Source: Dendrolimus kikuchii
Lineage: Eukaryota; Arthropoda; Insecta; Lepidoptera; Lasiocampidae
Assembly: GCA_019925095.2 (NCBI GenBank)
Contig: CM034403.1
Span: 7,817,690-7,881,689 of the forward strand
Length of the DNA stretch: 64,000 nt
Direction of reading: 5' to 3'
Of the stretch, positions 43,940-55,389 are shown in pieces. Below the pieces are notes generated by a model, which had not been told where the DNA came from, searched no databases, and worked only from the letters and a program-made list of their open reading frames with translations. Within the stretch, counting starts at the first letter, position 1. Each line of letters begins with the position of its first letter. The translations under genes and the position numbers were made by a program.

Positions 43940-44905
43940 TCTTCGATTTATGGTCCGTTGCACTTCACCGCCACAATAGGACTCTGTTGTGCCGCGCACA
44001 ACGGGTCCTGGCGGTGAGGGCCATCCGAGGATACCGTATAGTGTCGTGGACGGCGTCGACGCTCTTGGCAGGCAAGCCCTGGCCTCTCCAGGCGGGCGTA
44101 CTTACAAAAGTTCGGCGCTCCCGACAGGATGCCCTCGCCCGTGGCCTAGTTTATTGCCAGGCCGAGATTCAGGCGATCAGGACGCGGGAAACCGCGTCCA
44201 TGATCCAAACTTGGTCGAGAAAGTTGGAAAATCCTGTAGCTGGAATTGAGACAGTGGAGGCGGTGCGCCCGCACCTGTTGCGATGGCTCTCGCGGAACCC
44301 TGACCTTCAGGATGACGCAGATACTTATCGGGCATGGGTGCATCGATAAGTATCTGAATCAGATTGCGGGCTGCCTGCCTTCTCCTCAATGCCGCCAGTG
44401 TGGCGCACGAGACACTGCGTTTCATACGCTGATCGAGTGCGCAGCATGGGCACCGCAGAGATTTGAACTCGAGACCCTCATAGGTCCGATCGATTCTCTG
44501 AGCTGTTTGGTGCAAGCCATGCTGCATAGCGACGATCATTGGGTGCCACCAATTTCTGCGAGACTTTCATGTCTCAAAAGGAGGTCGTGGAACGAGAAAG
44601 GGAGAGAGGTGCGCATGCGTCTCGCGGGTACCGACGTCAGTGGGGGTCCTGGAGGCGCAGATATGCGCAAGATCTCCTCCCGTAATACCGCTGCAGGGGC
44701 CCTCTAGAATCTAGGGAGCAGAGGAATCTTCACCCCTGTTGACGAAGTGAGTTCGCCTTTCCCGGGGCATTCTCACACATGCCGGCGATTTGACTCTGGT
44801 ACGCCCATTCGTGGGTGGCACCTCTCATCGCTTTGGTCTAGTCCCTAGTAAAGGACCCGGTAGTGTGCGAAACGCATTTCCCCCGCCTCAAAAAAATCTT
44901 CGATT
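43940..44905 (+). pseudogene. R1-clade LINE C-terminus, frameshifted
   Basis: The first frame (43,891-44,349) gives HRHNRTLLCRAQRVLAVRAI, RGYRIVSWTASTLLAGKPWP and LLRWLSRNPD. The second frame (44,246-44,707) picks up LTFRMTQILIGHGCIDKYLN, then a CRQCGARDTAFHTLIECAAW zinc-knuckle-like CxxC…H…C block and a RRSWNEKGREVRMR tail. The two join by a frameshift near 44,300. The conserved cysteine-histidine block after the reverse transcriptase is typical of R1-clade LINEs. The catalytic palm is absent, and the 3' UTR runs to CTCAAAAAAAT near 44,890. Short minus-strand frames here are shadows. Confidence 0.8.
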
Positions 44906-44937
44906 CATGTATGCCAGAATGCAAATTCAATCATAAA

Positions 44938-45200
44938 TGTATATACAGTCTCTCTGGTTGAGCGGGCTAAGCCTTTGCCGGCTTACTTTACTGCAACGCA
45001 GAGGCTCCAAGTTCGATTCCTGGCAAATTCCTAAATTTCAGAAACGTATTTTCTCCGTTATTTACTATGGTCTGGATGTCTGGGATCGGCCGCAGAGTAG
45101 TCCGTTGTATATTACCCATAACACAAGCGTAACTTGCTTAATTTGACTATATACAATATGTGTGTTTGTCTGCCGATTATGTATTATTATTATTATATAT
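44938..45200 (+). mobile_element. tRNA-derived SINE (ATT-tail family), best copy
   Basis: An RNA polymerase III A box TGGTTGAGCGG (44,955-44,965) fits TRGYNNARNGG exactly. A B box AGTTCGATTCC (45,010-45,020) differs by one base from the consensus. They are 44 bases apart, as in tRNA-like promoters. The body has TATTTACTATGGTCTGG, then CATAACACAAGCGTAACTTG, and ends in an ATTATTATTATTAT tail. The 69-codon frame over it is not a gene. Confidence 0.85.
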
Positions 45201-45204
45201 TAAC

Positions 45205-47240
45205 TTTCAAAAACGATACTGAGTAAGTAGACTGTTTAACCCATAAAATTTCATGAATCTGAAAGAATCAATTAAGTATTATAACATTTGTTTTATATGT
45301 ATTTATGATACAGAATTTTTCTATCCCGAAACTAGGATAGTATTCTCGAGTTATCATTTACATGCGTAATGCCGCGAACAAAGCCCTATGTATGTACATG
45401 CATGTAACTTAAAAAAAGATAACATCTAAAAGGAAACAGGAAAACAAAAATAAATGTAAGAATTACTAAATATTAGTCGACATTATGTGCTTCTTATTGT
45501 ATCCACTTCATATTTTGAAATCAGTAAATACATAACGCTAATACAGATGGTCGGTTTTATCAGCCACCCTTAAGTTCTCAAGTGTCGACCGACGTTATTA
45601 ACAGTACTTCAAATGTCCCCAGGGGCTTAATACAAAAGCCAGACATTTCACGTCGTTTGTACCGACACTCCTAATCTGTGCGACAAGTGGTGAAAAAATT
45701 GGCGCCATATTGTGTTAGAGCGACAGGCCGACACCCGGGGGACGTTTACTGTTTGAAAACCATCCTTTTGTTTATCCGTGTACCATCTAATACTCACTCG
45801 TACTACTAATACTCTAATGCTGGAGCTTCATCTGCGTTAGTATTAAAAAATGAGGCTGTGCCCAAACGAGTTCTATTTAAAATGTTAAAAAATTACGTCA
45901 TTAACGCATAGCCCCATTATTGTAATATATATTACATACGTTATCTGTCAATATTTAACGTCATTAACAATGTCGTATCTCGAATGGTGCATTACACCCA
46001 TCGCCATATCTACCTGAAACGGCCTATACCGTTAATTTTATCCCAGATAAAGCACCACCATAAAGGTATGTGGTGAAACAAATTATGAGAGTAGGATTGA
46101 CAGCTCTCAGAATTAACAGACAAAGAGAAGTCGTCATGATAAATATCCTAGATTTAAATCTGAATTAATCTAATTGTACAGTTGATGTTAATTATAAACA
46201 AATAAATTCACTATGTACATATTTTGGAAAAAATATATGTATTTATAAGACACGGGTTGTTTAATTCCCGCAACGACCTGTCAGGTATCTATAAAAGCAA
46301 ACATAATTCAGTTAATTTCTTACCTGTTCGTGACTAAACTACTGAAGATACCTTAATTAAATTTGATAAGGAGATCGATTTATATCCCCGACATATGATA
46401 TAAGCTACCTTTTGTCTCATAAAACTAGATATCTGGATGAAACAGAGAATCAAAATTTGTATAGGCAACCTATTATTAACCGAGCCAGGGTTATATTAAG
46501 TAAAACAATAATATTTGGGGATAAAATTTATTCACGTACATCCCCGTTATCAAAATATACACATGAAATTTACTTAAGTAGAATAATGCTTACGTGATTT
46601 TAGACATGTATGCACGAGATGAAGGGGAATTTAGCAACAGTTTGTGGTTTTCCTCATATTAATTTAGATTACAAGTGAATTAATATTAATTTATTTAACG
46701 AGATAAAATACACGTTACGAGTCGATGGGCGTCAGCTAAAAGATACAATCGCAAAATCTAAAAATTTCCAAGCAATGGGATATTATAGTTGAAAATCCTA
46801 TTTATATAAGTATTAGGTACCTATATGTAAAATAAAGTACACACAGACGCTGTTTTCCTTCATCGTTAGCACGTGAAGCAATAATATACAGAACATTTCT
46901 TAGGTGACGTGTGCTTTCCGGCAAGGACCCAGGTCGTTGGGAATAAGCTCTGGTTACGTCACCATTAAGTTATCATGTTTGGATTAACTTAATATTTATT
47001 GATCAATGAAAAACTCTTCATTATGCACCATAAACTTAAGCCTAGATAATTAAGACGTATCTAACGTTTTGCATTTGAGCAATGAATAGTATATGACTCA
47101 CAGCGTTCTCTTCCAGACAGCTCGGTCTCCAAGGATATTTTAGGTATTCATGTATAGTACATATTATACATGTTCTACCTGCTCTGCCTTTTCTACCCGC
47201 TTAACCTGCCTATGCCATTTTTATAATATTGATCTTTGTA
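45205..47240. other. Intergenic DNA
   Basis: A short SINE 1 fragment (TTTTCCTTCATCGTTAGCAC, 46,853-46,872) is present. The 61-codon frame 46,412-46,597 has no domain. Confidence 0.4.
46850..46885 (-). repeat. SINE 1 fragment
   Basis: Matches the CACGTGCTAAC…GAAGGAAAACA block of SINE 1 read on the minus strand. Only about 35 bp remain. Confidence 0.5.
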
Positions 47241-47241
47241 T

Positions 47242-47512
47242 ATTCAAATTCAAATTCATTTATTTTATAAACTTATTTCTAGGCCTTATATAATTACATC
47301 TAAAACTTATATAGTAGTTAAAATTAAGGCTACAAATTATTTTTGGCGGCGGTTGCTGCACTAGACTCTAGGTCTGTATCGCGGCACCCAACACAATTTT
47401 ATTATAGAAACTTAAATATAATTGATTTATTAATTAATTAACCTAAAACTATGAGTGCGTGTGGTATTGTGTGTGTGTGTGTGTGTGCGCGTGTGTGTGT
47501 GTGTGCGTGTGT

Positions 47513-47599
<87 letters not shown>

Positions 47600-48313
47600 G
47601 GCGTGTGTGTGTGTGCCCTAGTGTTGTGGTCAGTTTAGTATTGTGCTTTCTGTGTCACTGTAATTTAATGTTTTTAACCATTTACTAACTTGGTGTTTAA
47701 ACTTTGGTGCTGACATTTCTTTGGCGGAGGGTGTGTTTTGGCATACTTTATTATAAATGGATATATGGATATATGGAGGAAGGCGTTTGGCAAAGGTTGT
47801 ATGTATTTTAGGTAAGGGTATATTATAAATTCTACGGGAGCTGAGGTATTGGAAGTTAGGGGCATTTAGGTTTTGTTTATGAATTGCTGTGGCTACCTTG
47901 CAAATATAGAGTTGTCGGACTGTCAAAACGTCACTTTCTATGTATAGTGTATTGGTGGGATATCTGTACGGTTTTTTATGCATAACTTTAAGTACTGCTC
48001 GCTGTGCTCGTTCTACCTCTATAATGTTTGTTTTTGGGATTCCTCCCCAAGCAGCAAGACAGTATAGAAGTAACGACTGGCACAGCGCATAGTAAACCAT
48101 TTTTAAAGTTTTTGGTGTCGCACAGCTACAGAGGGATTTCATGATGTAAATGGTTTTTCTGACTCTTTTAGATAGGGATGTAATATGACTTTTGAAATTT
48201 AATTTTTCATCTAGTTGGATACCAAGATACGTAATAGATGTGGTGTGTTCGATCGATATATTTTTATGTTTTCCCTTATTGCCTTTCTTAACTTCTATTA
48301 TTAGGTTAAGTAT
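47242..48313 (-). pseudogene. LINE 3' end: reverse-transcriptase C-terminus with long GT/CA repeat
   Basis: The minus-strand frame is open from 48,313 to the stop at 47,630, about 227 codons. It reads SITYLGIQLDEKLNFKSHI, SKRVRKTIYIMKSLC, YYALCQSLLLYCLAAWGG, RAVLKVMHKKPYRYPTNTLY and an end DTESTILN. This is the post-palm (thumb and C-terminal) region of a Jockey/CR1-like LINE reverse transcriptase. The catalytic palm is absent. The 3' UTR carries a very long CA repeat, then the same conserved blocks as 4690-4900 and a TTTGAATTTGAA tail. The 5' limit lies just before a hAT-like element (48,331-49,077). Confidence 0.85.
47468..47615. repeat. Long (GT)n microsatellite
   Basis: About 148 bp of nearly pure GT with a few GCG and TAT interruptions, in the LINE 3' UTR. 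The frame 47,455-47,688 (poly-CV) is a translation of this repeat and is not a gene. Confidence 0.95.
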
Positions 48314-48330
48314 TTAAGTTACCTGTATAT

Positions 48331-49077
48331 TAGGGGTGAAATTCGTTTTACATTCGGTTTGACCGAATTTCGGCAGCTTGAGCCGAATTTCGGCATTAGG
48401 CCGAAATTCGGTTTAAATGCATTCGGTGCATGGAAAATACCAACTTGCACTATTTTGACTGAAGTTAATAGACATTACAACCGTAATATGAAAATTGGCA
48501 TCTATATACTCATGGTCATTTATTTTAGTTAGGAACATGTAAATCTTCAAGTGCAATATGATAAAAAATAAATAAAATTAGTTCTTGCTTGAGTCTTTGC
48601 CTAATTAAATAGACATCAAATTAAAACAAAAATAAAATAAACTTTTTATTCCTCTAAGAAACATCAGTAAGTAGTGCAGTTCTGCTTAATTATAAAGCGT
48701 AACTTGAATTTAAAAAAAAACACGTCTCAGGGACATCAGCAATTATAACTTTAATTTTGATTGAAATCACTTTTTACGAATTAAACATTATGAATTTAGA
48801 ATTATGAAATGGTGATTTTTTTCAATTAAAGGTCTAAAAATGTATTCTTTTATCCACCTACTCATACTTAAAATTTACTAGAGGCAGGTTATGATGTAAA
48901 AAAGCCAAAAATTCGGTGTTATCAAGTTGACGTTGTCAACAGGTCACGATATGTTGCTCTTGAGAAAGCGTGGCGAAATCTAACTGAAGTTCGGCCGAAT
49001 TTTGGCCGATTTTTTGTTTTAACCGAGTGTTCGGCCGAAGTTCATATTCGATTCAAACCACATTCAGCCCATCTCTA
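48331..49077. mobile_element. hAT-like non-autonomous element with subterminal repeats
   Basis: Ends TAGGGGTGAAATTCG and, reversed from the right, TAGAGATGGGCTGAAT form short imperfect termini. The flanking 8-mers CTGTATAT (48,323-48,330) and CTATATAT (49,078-49,085) match at 7 of 8, the duplication size of hAT elements. Both ends carry multiple inverted GCCGAA/TTCGGC units (CCGAATTTCGGC at left, TTCGGCCGAA at right), like transposase-binding subterminal repeats. No transposase frame is present; 747 bp. Confidence 0.8.
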
Positions 49078-49089
49078 CTATATATGCCT

Positions 49090-50720
49090 AGGTATATGTA
49101 TCTAGCATTTTCGTGTAAGTAGTAGTAATTTTATTCTTATTTCATCTTTCCTTACATTATTAACATCAATATGTTTTTGAAATGGCCTTAGCGAAAGACC
49201 AGCAGTCTGCTAAAGCTAATTTACAACTTCATCTCCATATCTTTTTATTATTTAGTATTCTTGCATTGTACATATATAATTATAAATAAAAAAAATCTTT
49301 CATATAATTAACCCCCTAATCCCAAGAAAACAAAATAATGAGTATTCCCAATGAATGAACTATTTATTCAATTTACGTTGTAGCTACATACCAGTTTTTG
49401 CACACTTGACAAATTTTAAGACCCTACTGTGGTAGGCCACTTAAGGCAAATGGCGCTTCGCTAATAAAAGTCCTGAGCATTAAGTCAAGAAGGAAACGAC
49501 TAATGCGCCAAGTTATCGCTGTGAAGAATTAAAAAAAATATGCACATGTAAGTCATTAGTCAGGGTTGACAAGACTGGCTCAAATATTTGTCGAGGATCG
49601 CGAATCTCGGCGCCAACGCTGCACAGAAATGCCGCCGCCTTTAGAAATGCCGACGCCCTACTGGGATTACCAGGAGTCAAGAACTTTAGAGATAATCTCA
49701 GTAACATGGTGTCATGAATTTTAGCTTCGAGTAAACACAATGGTAAATTATTCTTTGTTAATTAGGTCTTAAGCCTCTGTGAACTTCTTTCAAAGCATCT
49801 AATGAGTTCAAATTAGCGAAAAATGGTAGCGATGATAGAAATTTTTTTGGGGGATGGGCAGCTAGCTTTTCTGCCGTGTTTTAGTTATATAAAAATAAAC
49901 TAAGTTCTGGAATACCTATGAAATAGTTATGGAAACCTATTGTTTAATCATATATTTTGATATTAAAAATGTTAATCAAAATATAATTTGGGTTATTTTT
50001 AGTTTAATGTTTAATTTAATTAAACTGTTACCACATATGCGTTGCCTTCCGTTATGTTTGTATTATATTGTTCACTTACATAATTGAATATCTTATAACC
50101 AGTAGAAGCACGCGATAAAATCTTTTTTCTTATACATATCATGGCCACTCTATTCGTAATACTTTCAAGAAATTGCAGCTAAAACAATATTTAAGGGTAT
50201 GCCAAATGAACACAAATGACCGTAGGATTATGTAGTCTGCCAGTTTTGTTATTTAACCCTCTGGCGCCAAATGAAAAAAAAAACTCTTTTATTCCAAACA
50301 ACCGTTCGAAAAGATTTAGTTTCACCAAAAGATGTAAGTTGCTACCATTCGCTAATGCGGTCTAATATTTATTTACACTAAATAAAAAATTGACCAAGTA
50401 CGTGTCAACCCACGAGCAAATAAGAGTTCAGACCAGGTAATAAATAGCGGTCTTAAATTCCTCAGGTCTAACAACAAGCTCGTTAGAACGAAGTCTCTTG
50501 AGGAAAACCAATATTAATAGAATATATTTTAAATCCGAGTTCAAATACTTGATCTTGCAGCACACAAGTACAAGTATAATAACCACAATTTTGCTTATAA
50601 TATTATGTTATGTAGGTCATAAACCAAGTTTAAGTATATTATCCTTAATACAGTTTGCATAGCAATAAGCACTTATCTAAATTTATTTAAGGTAATACAG
50701 AACTAGGTAGCTGAGATGAT
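49090..50720. other. Intergenic DNA
   Basis: No recognised repeat or gene. The 75-codon frame 49,513-49,740 (minus) has no domain. Confidence 0.4.
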
Positions 50721-50726
50721 TCATAC

Positions 50727-51020
50727 TATAATAACAGCCCATTTACATCCCACTGCTGGGCTCGAGTCTCCCACTATAGGGGAACGGACAGTCTACCCGC
50801 CGCGCTTATCCAAGACGGCTTGGCAGGTTTGACACATCGGTTATATCGATGTGCAGGTTTCATCACGATGTTTTCCTTCACCGCTGTTAGCACGTGGTAA
50901 TTGTAACAATATGCATATTAGGTCAGAAAACTGCCTAAGTGGTGCATGCGTTCGGGCCAAGATCAAACCCACACCCTTTGAGTTTGGGACGCGTTTGCTA
51001 GCCATTACGCTATCACGACT
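50727..51020 (-). mobile_element. tRNA-derived SINE 1, full-length copy
   Basis: The minus-strand head GTCGTGATAGCGTAATGG contains an A box TAGCGTAATGG. The B-box region GGGTTTGATCTTGG is changed from consensus. The body has AGGCAGTTTTCTGACC, TACCACGTGCTAACAGCGG and GGTTTGACACATCGG on the + side, and the tail ends GGGCTGTTATTATA. No clear target duplication was seen. Confidence 0.85.
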
Positions 51021-51159
51021 TCCTTCTTAATAGAGCCATATTAATCGAACGAAAACAAGACGTAAGTAAACACGACTTTTGGAAACAAGATAAAAGATAG
51101 AATAATAAATAAAAAAGTAAGCTAAGATATAGAAACCTTGTAATAAACATAAGAGTTTT

Positions 51160-51338
51160 AAAAATCCCAATTCCTCTCCTCCGTATCTTATTACCTCTTC
51201 CATCCCTCCTATCTGATCCCGTCTATTCTCTCCTAAAAGCTAACAACCCGTTGGCCTTCTCGCAAATGTCGGTAACCACTTTCCATTAGGTTGGCCGTCT
51301 CTTTGTTTGCTCACTTCAGGCAATAAAAACAGACACAA
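51160..51338 (+). mobile_element. SINE-like element, family B, 5'-truncated
   Basis: A polypyrimidine body (CCTCTCCTCC…CCCTCCTATCTGATCC), then CTAACAACCCGTTGGCC, GCAAATGTCGGTAACCACTT and AGGCAATAAAAAC. Confidence 0.65.
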
Positions 51339-51339
51339 A

Positions 51340-51780
51340 CAAAAAGAAAGAAAAAATTGAAAATACTTCTTGTGGCTACCTAGAAAAGGCACATGCAAGA
51401 TAATAACATAAATGTTTTTAAACGTCTGTAATATGAAGACGATTTAAGCCCTGAAGATGTAGATAAGTCCATAACAAGCGATAAAATAAAAATCTAGACT
51501 CAATTAATTCAATGTCAAAATTTAAATTGATTCCCTATAACCTACTCGAATTGCTATTACATTACATCATTCTTCATACATATTAGGTTAAGGATTTATA
51601 AATATAACTATAAATAAAACAACAAATACTACATATTATTATCTATGTGTGTACTTGTGAATTATTTGCGTACTTTACCATCACGTCAGTGTTTATTAAA
51701 ACTGATAACGGAAAGGTGATGAAAATAGAACTGTATTTCCATACTCAAAAGAATTTGTTATGTAAATTATATAAATAAAC
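51340..51780. other. AT-rich intergenic DNA
   Basis: Nothing recognised. Confidence 0.4.
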
Positions 51781-51784
51781 TAGG

Positions 51785-51965
51785 TCCTGGGCGACATTAT
51801 CCTGCCCTGAAAAAATAAAAATCTTGACACCCGATCCTAGCACCACCAATTCCAATTGTGAATCTAAATAATCCGAGGACCTACTCAAACACAAAAAACC
51901 ATCAAAATCGGTAAACTCGTTTTCAAGTTATGCACGTACATACATTTCGAAACGAAATCTCTAAT
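51785..51965. repeat. Dispersed repeat (TTGTGAATCTAAA family), second copy
   Basis: CCAATTGTGAATCTAAATAA, CTCAAACACAAAAAACC and ATCAAAATCGG match 32,740-32,800. Confidence 0.5.
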
Positions 51966-52029
51966 TATTTTCTATCCCATGTTTACACTCTCAAAAAAAT
52001 ACAACATGAAATCCGTAGCCAATAATACA

Positions 52030-52255
52030 ATAATAATCACCATTATTACTATGTTATTATACACATTGTATATCCAGAACCTAAGCAAATGTGTTATGGG
52101 TAATATACAATGGACCACTCTACAGCTGATCCCAGACACTCAGACCACAAAAATTTACTATGCCAGGAAATGAACCCCGGGCCGCATCTTTACAGTGAGG
52201 TAGGCCGATAAAGGTTTAGCCCACAATCACAGAGGCCGTCACAAGGTCATAACAA
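52030..52255 (-). mobile_element. tRNA-derived SINE (ATT-tail family)
   Basis: The minus-strand head region (GGCTAAACCTTTATCGGCC) has a GGTTCATTTCCTGGC B-box-like block, then AAATTTTTGTGGTCTGAGTG and TTACCCATAACACATTTGC, with AATAATAATGG-like tail bases. Same family as 44,938-45,200. Confidence 0.7.
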
Positions 52256-52309
52256 ACAGTCAAATCAAATTTATTAATCTAAAAAATAATTTAAAGAAGT
52301 ATATGAGAG

Positions 52310-52677
52310 AATGAAGAATATGTGAGGTCACATTGAATGATATGCTAAAGAAAAATATGATAAGGGAACATTGTGGATTGAAAGAAGATATAATAACAAG
52401 CGTGGAGAAAGGAATGTTAAGATGGTTTGGATATGTAGAAAGAATGGATAAAAAGAGACTGAGAAATTAAGTATATGGCAAGAGTGTGGATGGTAGAGTT
52501 GGTGCTGGTAAATCGCGACGTACTTAACACGATTAAATCGCAGATGTCTTAAAGAATGACCAGCTAAAAAGCACGTGTATGTATGAAGAAATTTATGAAT
52601 GTCGATGAAGTAAAATCCATCGTCTCTGTCTACCCGCGCCTATGGGAAACAGGCGTGATGGTATGTATGTATGTAAA
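52310..52677 (+). pseudogene. RTE-like LINE C-terminus, degenerate
   Basis: VEKGMLRWFGYVERMDKKRL (about 52,407-52,466) is followed by several stops and then FMNVDEVKSIVSVYPRLW (about 52,589-52,645) and a (TATG)n tail (52,657-52,677). It is more decayed than the copies at 33,570 and 35,649. The frame 52,583-52,795 runs past the tail into flanking DNA. Confidence 0.75.
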
Positions 52678-52679
52678 AA

Positions 52680-53560
52680 TTTATTTCGCGGATACCGGCA
52701 TTTTAGATGGTAATGTGCTTGGAAGGCTCTATTACGAGAGGGGTTTTCGTATGAAATACTTGGAATCCAAGTTTCACAAAATACCTGATGACTAAACAAG
52801 TTTCCATTCTAAATACTAAATCCGTTCTTCAAAACTAATACGAAATGTAAATCATATGACTAACGTATCCTAAACCCAATTTCACAAATAAAGAAATATA
52901 TGGACATAAATGTAAAATGTTTTATATGAGTCACTAATGACGTGACTGTACGTCATTAAAATGCTAACGAACTCTCAAACACGTCATAAAGCCTTATGAT
53001 TGCGGCTAGAGCTACCTTGAAATCGAAACTGGTTTGCGATTTCATTGAACGACGCATTTCGTGCTAGGGTTACCACTCATCTTAAAGGAACCAACGGATT
53101 GGGATATTGAAATCAGATCAACTGATTTGTTTGAGTCAAGTCTAACTTGATGGAGATTAGAACTGAAGATTCATTGCTTTGTCAGCTCTTGACTGGCAGA
53201 AACTTGTTACCAAAATCATTGGCGTGAAGACGATGTACGATTCTTAAATAACAATATTTTGTAATGGAAATGCCAAGCACGATAACTTAATAACGTTAAA
53301 CGAAGAGAACAGTTTTGAAAGTGAATACTTTGTATCTTTATTGTGTATACATGTCTTGTTAAATTGATGTACCTTAATTTTTGTGTGTTATGTGTTATTT
53401 ATTTACTTTAAAAACATTTTTTACTGTTTTCTTAAACAATTTTTCAAGGCTTTATGACTATACCATCTATTTATATTTTAAATATATAACAAATTTAGGG
53501 CCAATCATTAAAAATACGACTTAAAACTTGTTTTTATTTTCTTTTGATAATATACGTATG
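52680..53560. other. Intergenic DNA
   Basis: No recognised repeat or gene. Confidence 0.4.
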
Positions 53561-53565
53561 TATAG

Positions 53566-53806
53566 TCGTGGTAGTGAAATGGCTAGTACAAGCGTCTTAA
53601 ACTTAAAGGGCGCGGGTTCCTGGGAATCCTGGCCGGAACGCATGCACCAATTAAACAGTTTTCTGATCTAATGTGCATATAATTACCACGTGTTAATAAT
53701 GGTGAAGAAAATCATCTTTACACATGTGCTAAACCAGCCAAACCGCTTTGGACAAGGACAGGCCAGAACCCAGCAATGGGACGTTTATGTGCTGTTATTC
53801 TAACTT
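53566..53806 (+). mobile_element. tRNA-derived SINE 1, diverged copy
   Basis: The head GTCGTGGTAGTGAAATGGCT retains an A-box-like TAGTGAAATGG. The B-box region (GGGCGCGGGTTCCTGGGAAT) is disrupted. Body and CCCAGCAATGGGACG end are recognisable, but about 60 bp of the body is shortened. Confidence 0.75.
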
Positions 53807-53989
53807 TGTATAGCACGATTATTTTATTGATATTGGGTTAGTTAATAATATTTCTTCGCAGCTAGAATACGGCCCTAATGGGGTTAAACTAAATGTCAAA
53901 CCTCTAGCATAAGAAGAGGCATGTACTTGTACAAGGCCCTAGGCTCACGGTATCTCGTAATAGGTTACTTGATTATCCGATAGAGTTGC

Positions 53990-54330
53990 ATGTAATATAA
54001 CAATAATAACGCGTATTTTTCCATGTTCCTTGAACATTATGACGGGCAGACGCCATGGTCTCTATAGTCCCCGATCTGTAACACCACTAGCAGTTCATCC
54101 CAATAGTCCTCGACCTTTTGTTCTCATTCCCTACAATAGTCCTACACGTACCTTGTTCTTGGGTGCATTTTTATATGCTGGTGACAGGGACAATAGCCGG
54201 TCGGTGTACCGCCACATTTAGATTAAATTTGTCAAGGGGCCTCGGCATGATGGCCTTCCCATGGCCCTACTCAAGTCTTCCAAAAGTCTGGGCCATTTTT
54301 ATGGCCCATAGTTTGCAGAGACATACATTT
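53990..54330 (+). mobile_element. LINE-type 3' end, family C
   Basis: GACGGGCAGACGCCATGGTC, TAGCAGTTCATCCCAATAG, GGTGCATTTTTATATGCTGG and GGCCATTTTTATGGCCC match the 21,868-22,392 element. The frames here (54,030-54,221 and 54,118-54,384) are chance. Confidence 0.65.
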
Positions 54331-54905
54331 ATAATGAGTACAAAAACGATTATAGTCTCGATAAATAATTCGAAAAAGTATTAAGTACATAACAAAACAT
54401 TCAATGTATTAAATATATAACACATAAAAATTGTACACAGATGCACTTTAAAGTAACTATAAAAATAAACATTAATTGACTTCAGAAGAATTATAAAGAG
54501 TATTTTTTTTTAATTTATTATAATTAATCATTTTACAATATCGATATGATATAATTTCTAAGACTGATTCCATTTCACAGCCCTATAAATTTAACGGATT
54601 CGCCAAGATCCGGCATACGTCACGCATTGGTAACCACAATATCTCGATGTTAGATAATAATACGGTTTTATTCCTGAGAATGCAATTATCATCTTCTAGT
54701 GTTTATTAAGATACGACGTAGAACTGAGTCATCTTTATATCCCGTGAAACTTTTATTAATACGATGACATTCTGAAATTCCCCTTTGTCACAGAACATCG
54801 GGTTTGTTCCAATATAAATTTGTTTACATTTCAGAAACAGAACGTTAACGAGATTTTAAAATTGGTAAATCAATTACTTTAAAGTCCCTGCTCCCTCTAT
54901 ATTGG

Positions 54906-54990
54906 AATAATGTTAGTGTTAGTGACTGTAGCCAAATGCTTCATGCTTATAAAGTCAAAAATACGCCGTCAGTGATTAACGTCATTAACT
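54906..54990. repeat. MITE-like relic related to 18,686-18,776
   Basis: AATGTTAGTGTTAGTGACTG followed by TAGCCAAATGC repeats the arm and the adjacent CCAAATGC of the 18.7-kb element. The opposite arm is degraded. Confidence 0.45.
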
Positions 54991-55127
54991 ATTAACAACA
55001 ATATGGCTTCACAATAACCCATCGGACCTATCGCTACGTCTGCGTGAAACGGTCATTAAGACTAACATTTCCTTGTTTGGAGCAGAGATAAAGAAATAAT
55101 TAGTACTTATTTAATAAATAATAAAAC

Positions 55128-55385
55128 TACATTTTAACGGTTTTGACCTGGATAATTTATTTGACTTGTATTATTTCGACGTTTCGGCCACTTTTCAGTA
55201 CCCGTGATCAAAGAAGACAAAGATGACAAGTGTCAATGAATATTGTTAAAGTTTTATTCAGCCTACTGCCAACTTGTTTATTTCAATTATTTAGCTTTAA
55301 TTTTGTTTAGGGTTATTATTTAACTTTATGGCAGCCTAATTTTATTTAGCACCGCTTCGCAATATGTTGTGGTTTGAAGAAATTC
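55128..55385 (-). repeat. GAAA-loop repeat end, inverted copy
   Basis: The + strand reads TACATTTTAACGGTTTTGAC, then GACGTTTCGGCCACTTTTCA and GTACCCGTGATCA. That is the reverse of the 34,165-34,460 family end, followed by CACCGCTTCGCAATATGTTG as the counterpart of its opening block. Confidence 0.6.
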
Positions 55386-55389
55386 ACAA

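Noticed and set aside
47455..47688. Cysteine/valine-rich open frame
   Set aside because: It is a translation of the (GT)n microsatellite in a LINE 3' UTR.
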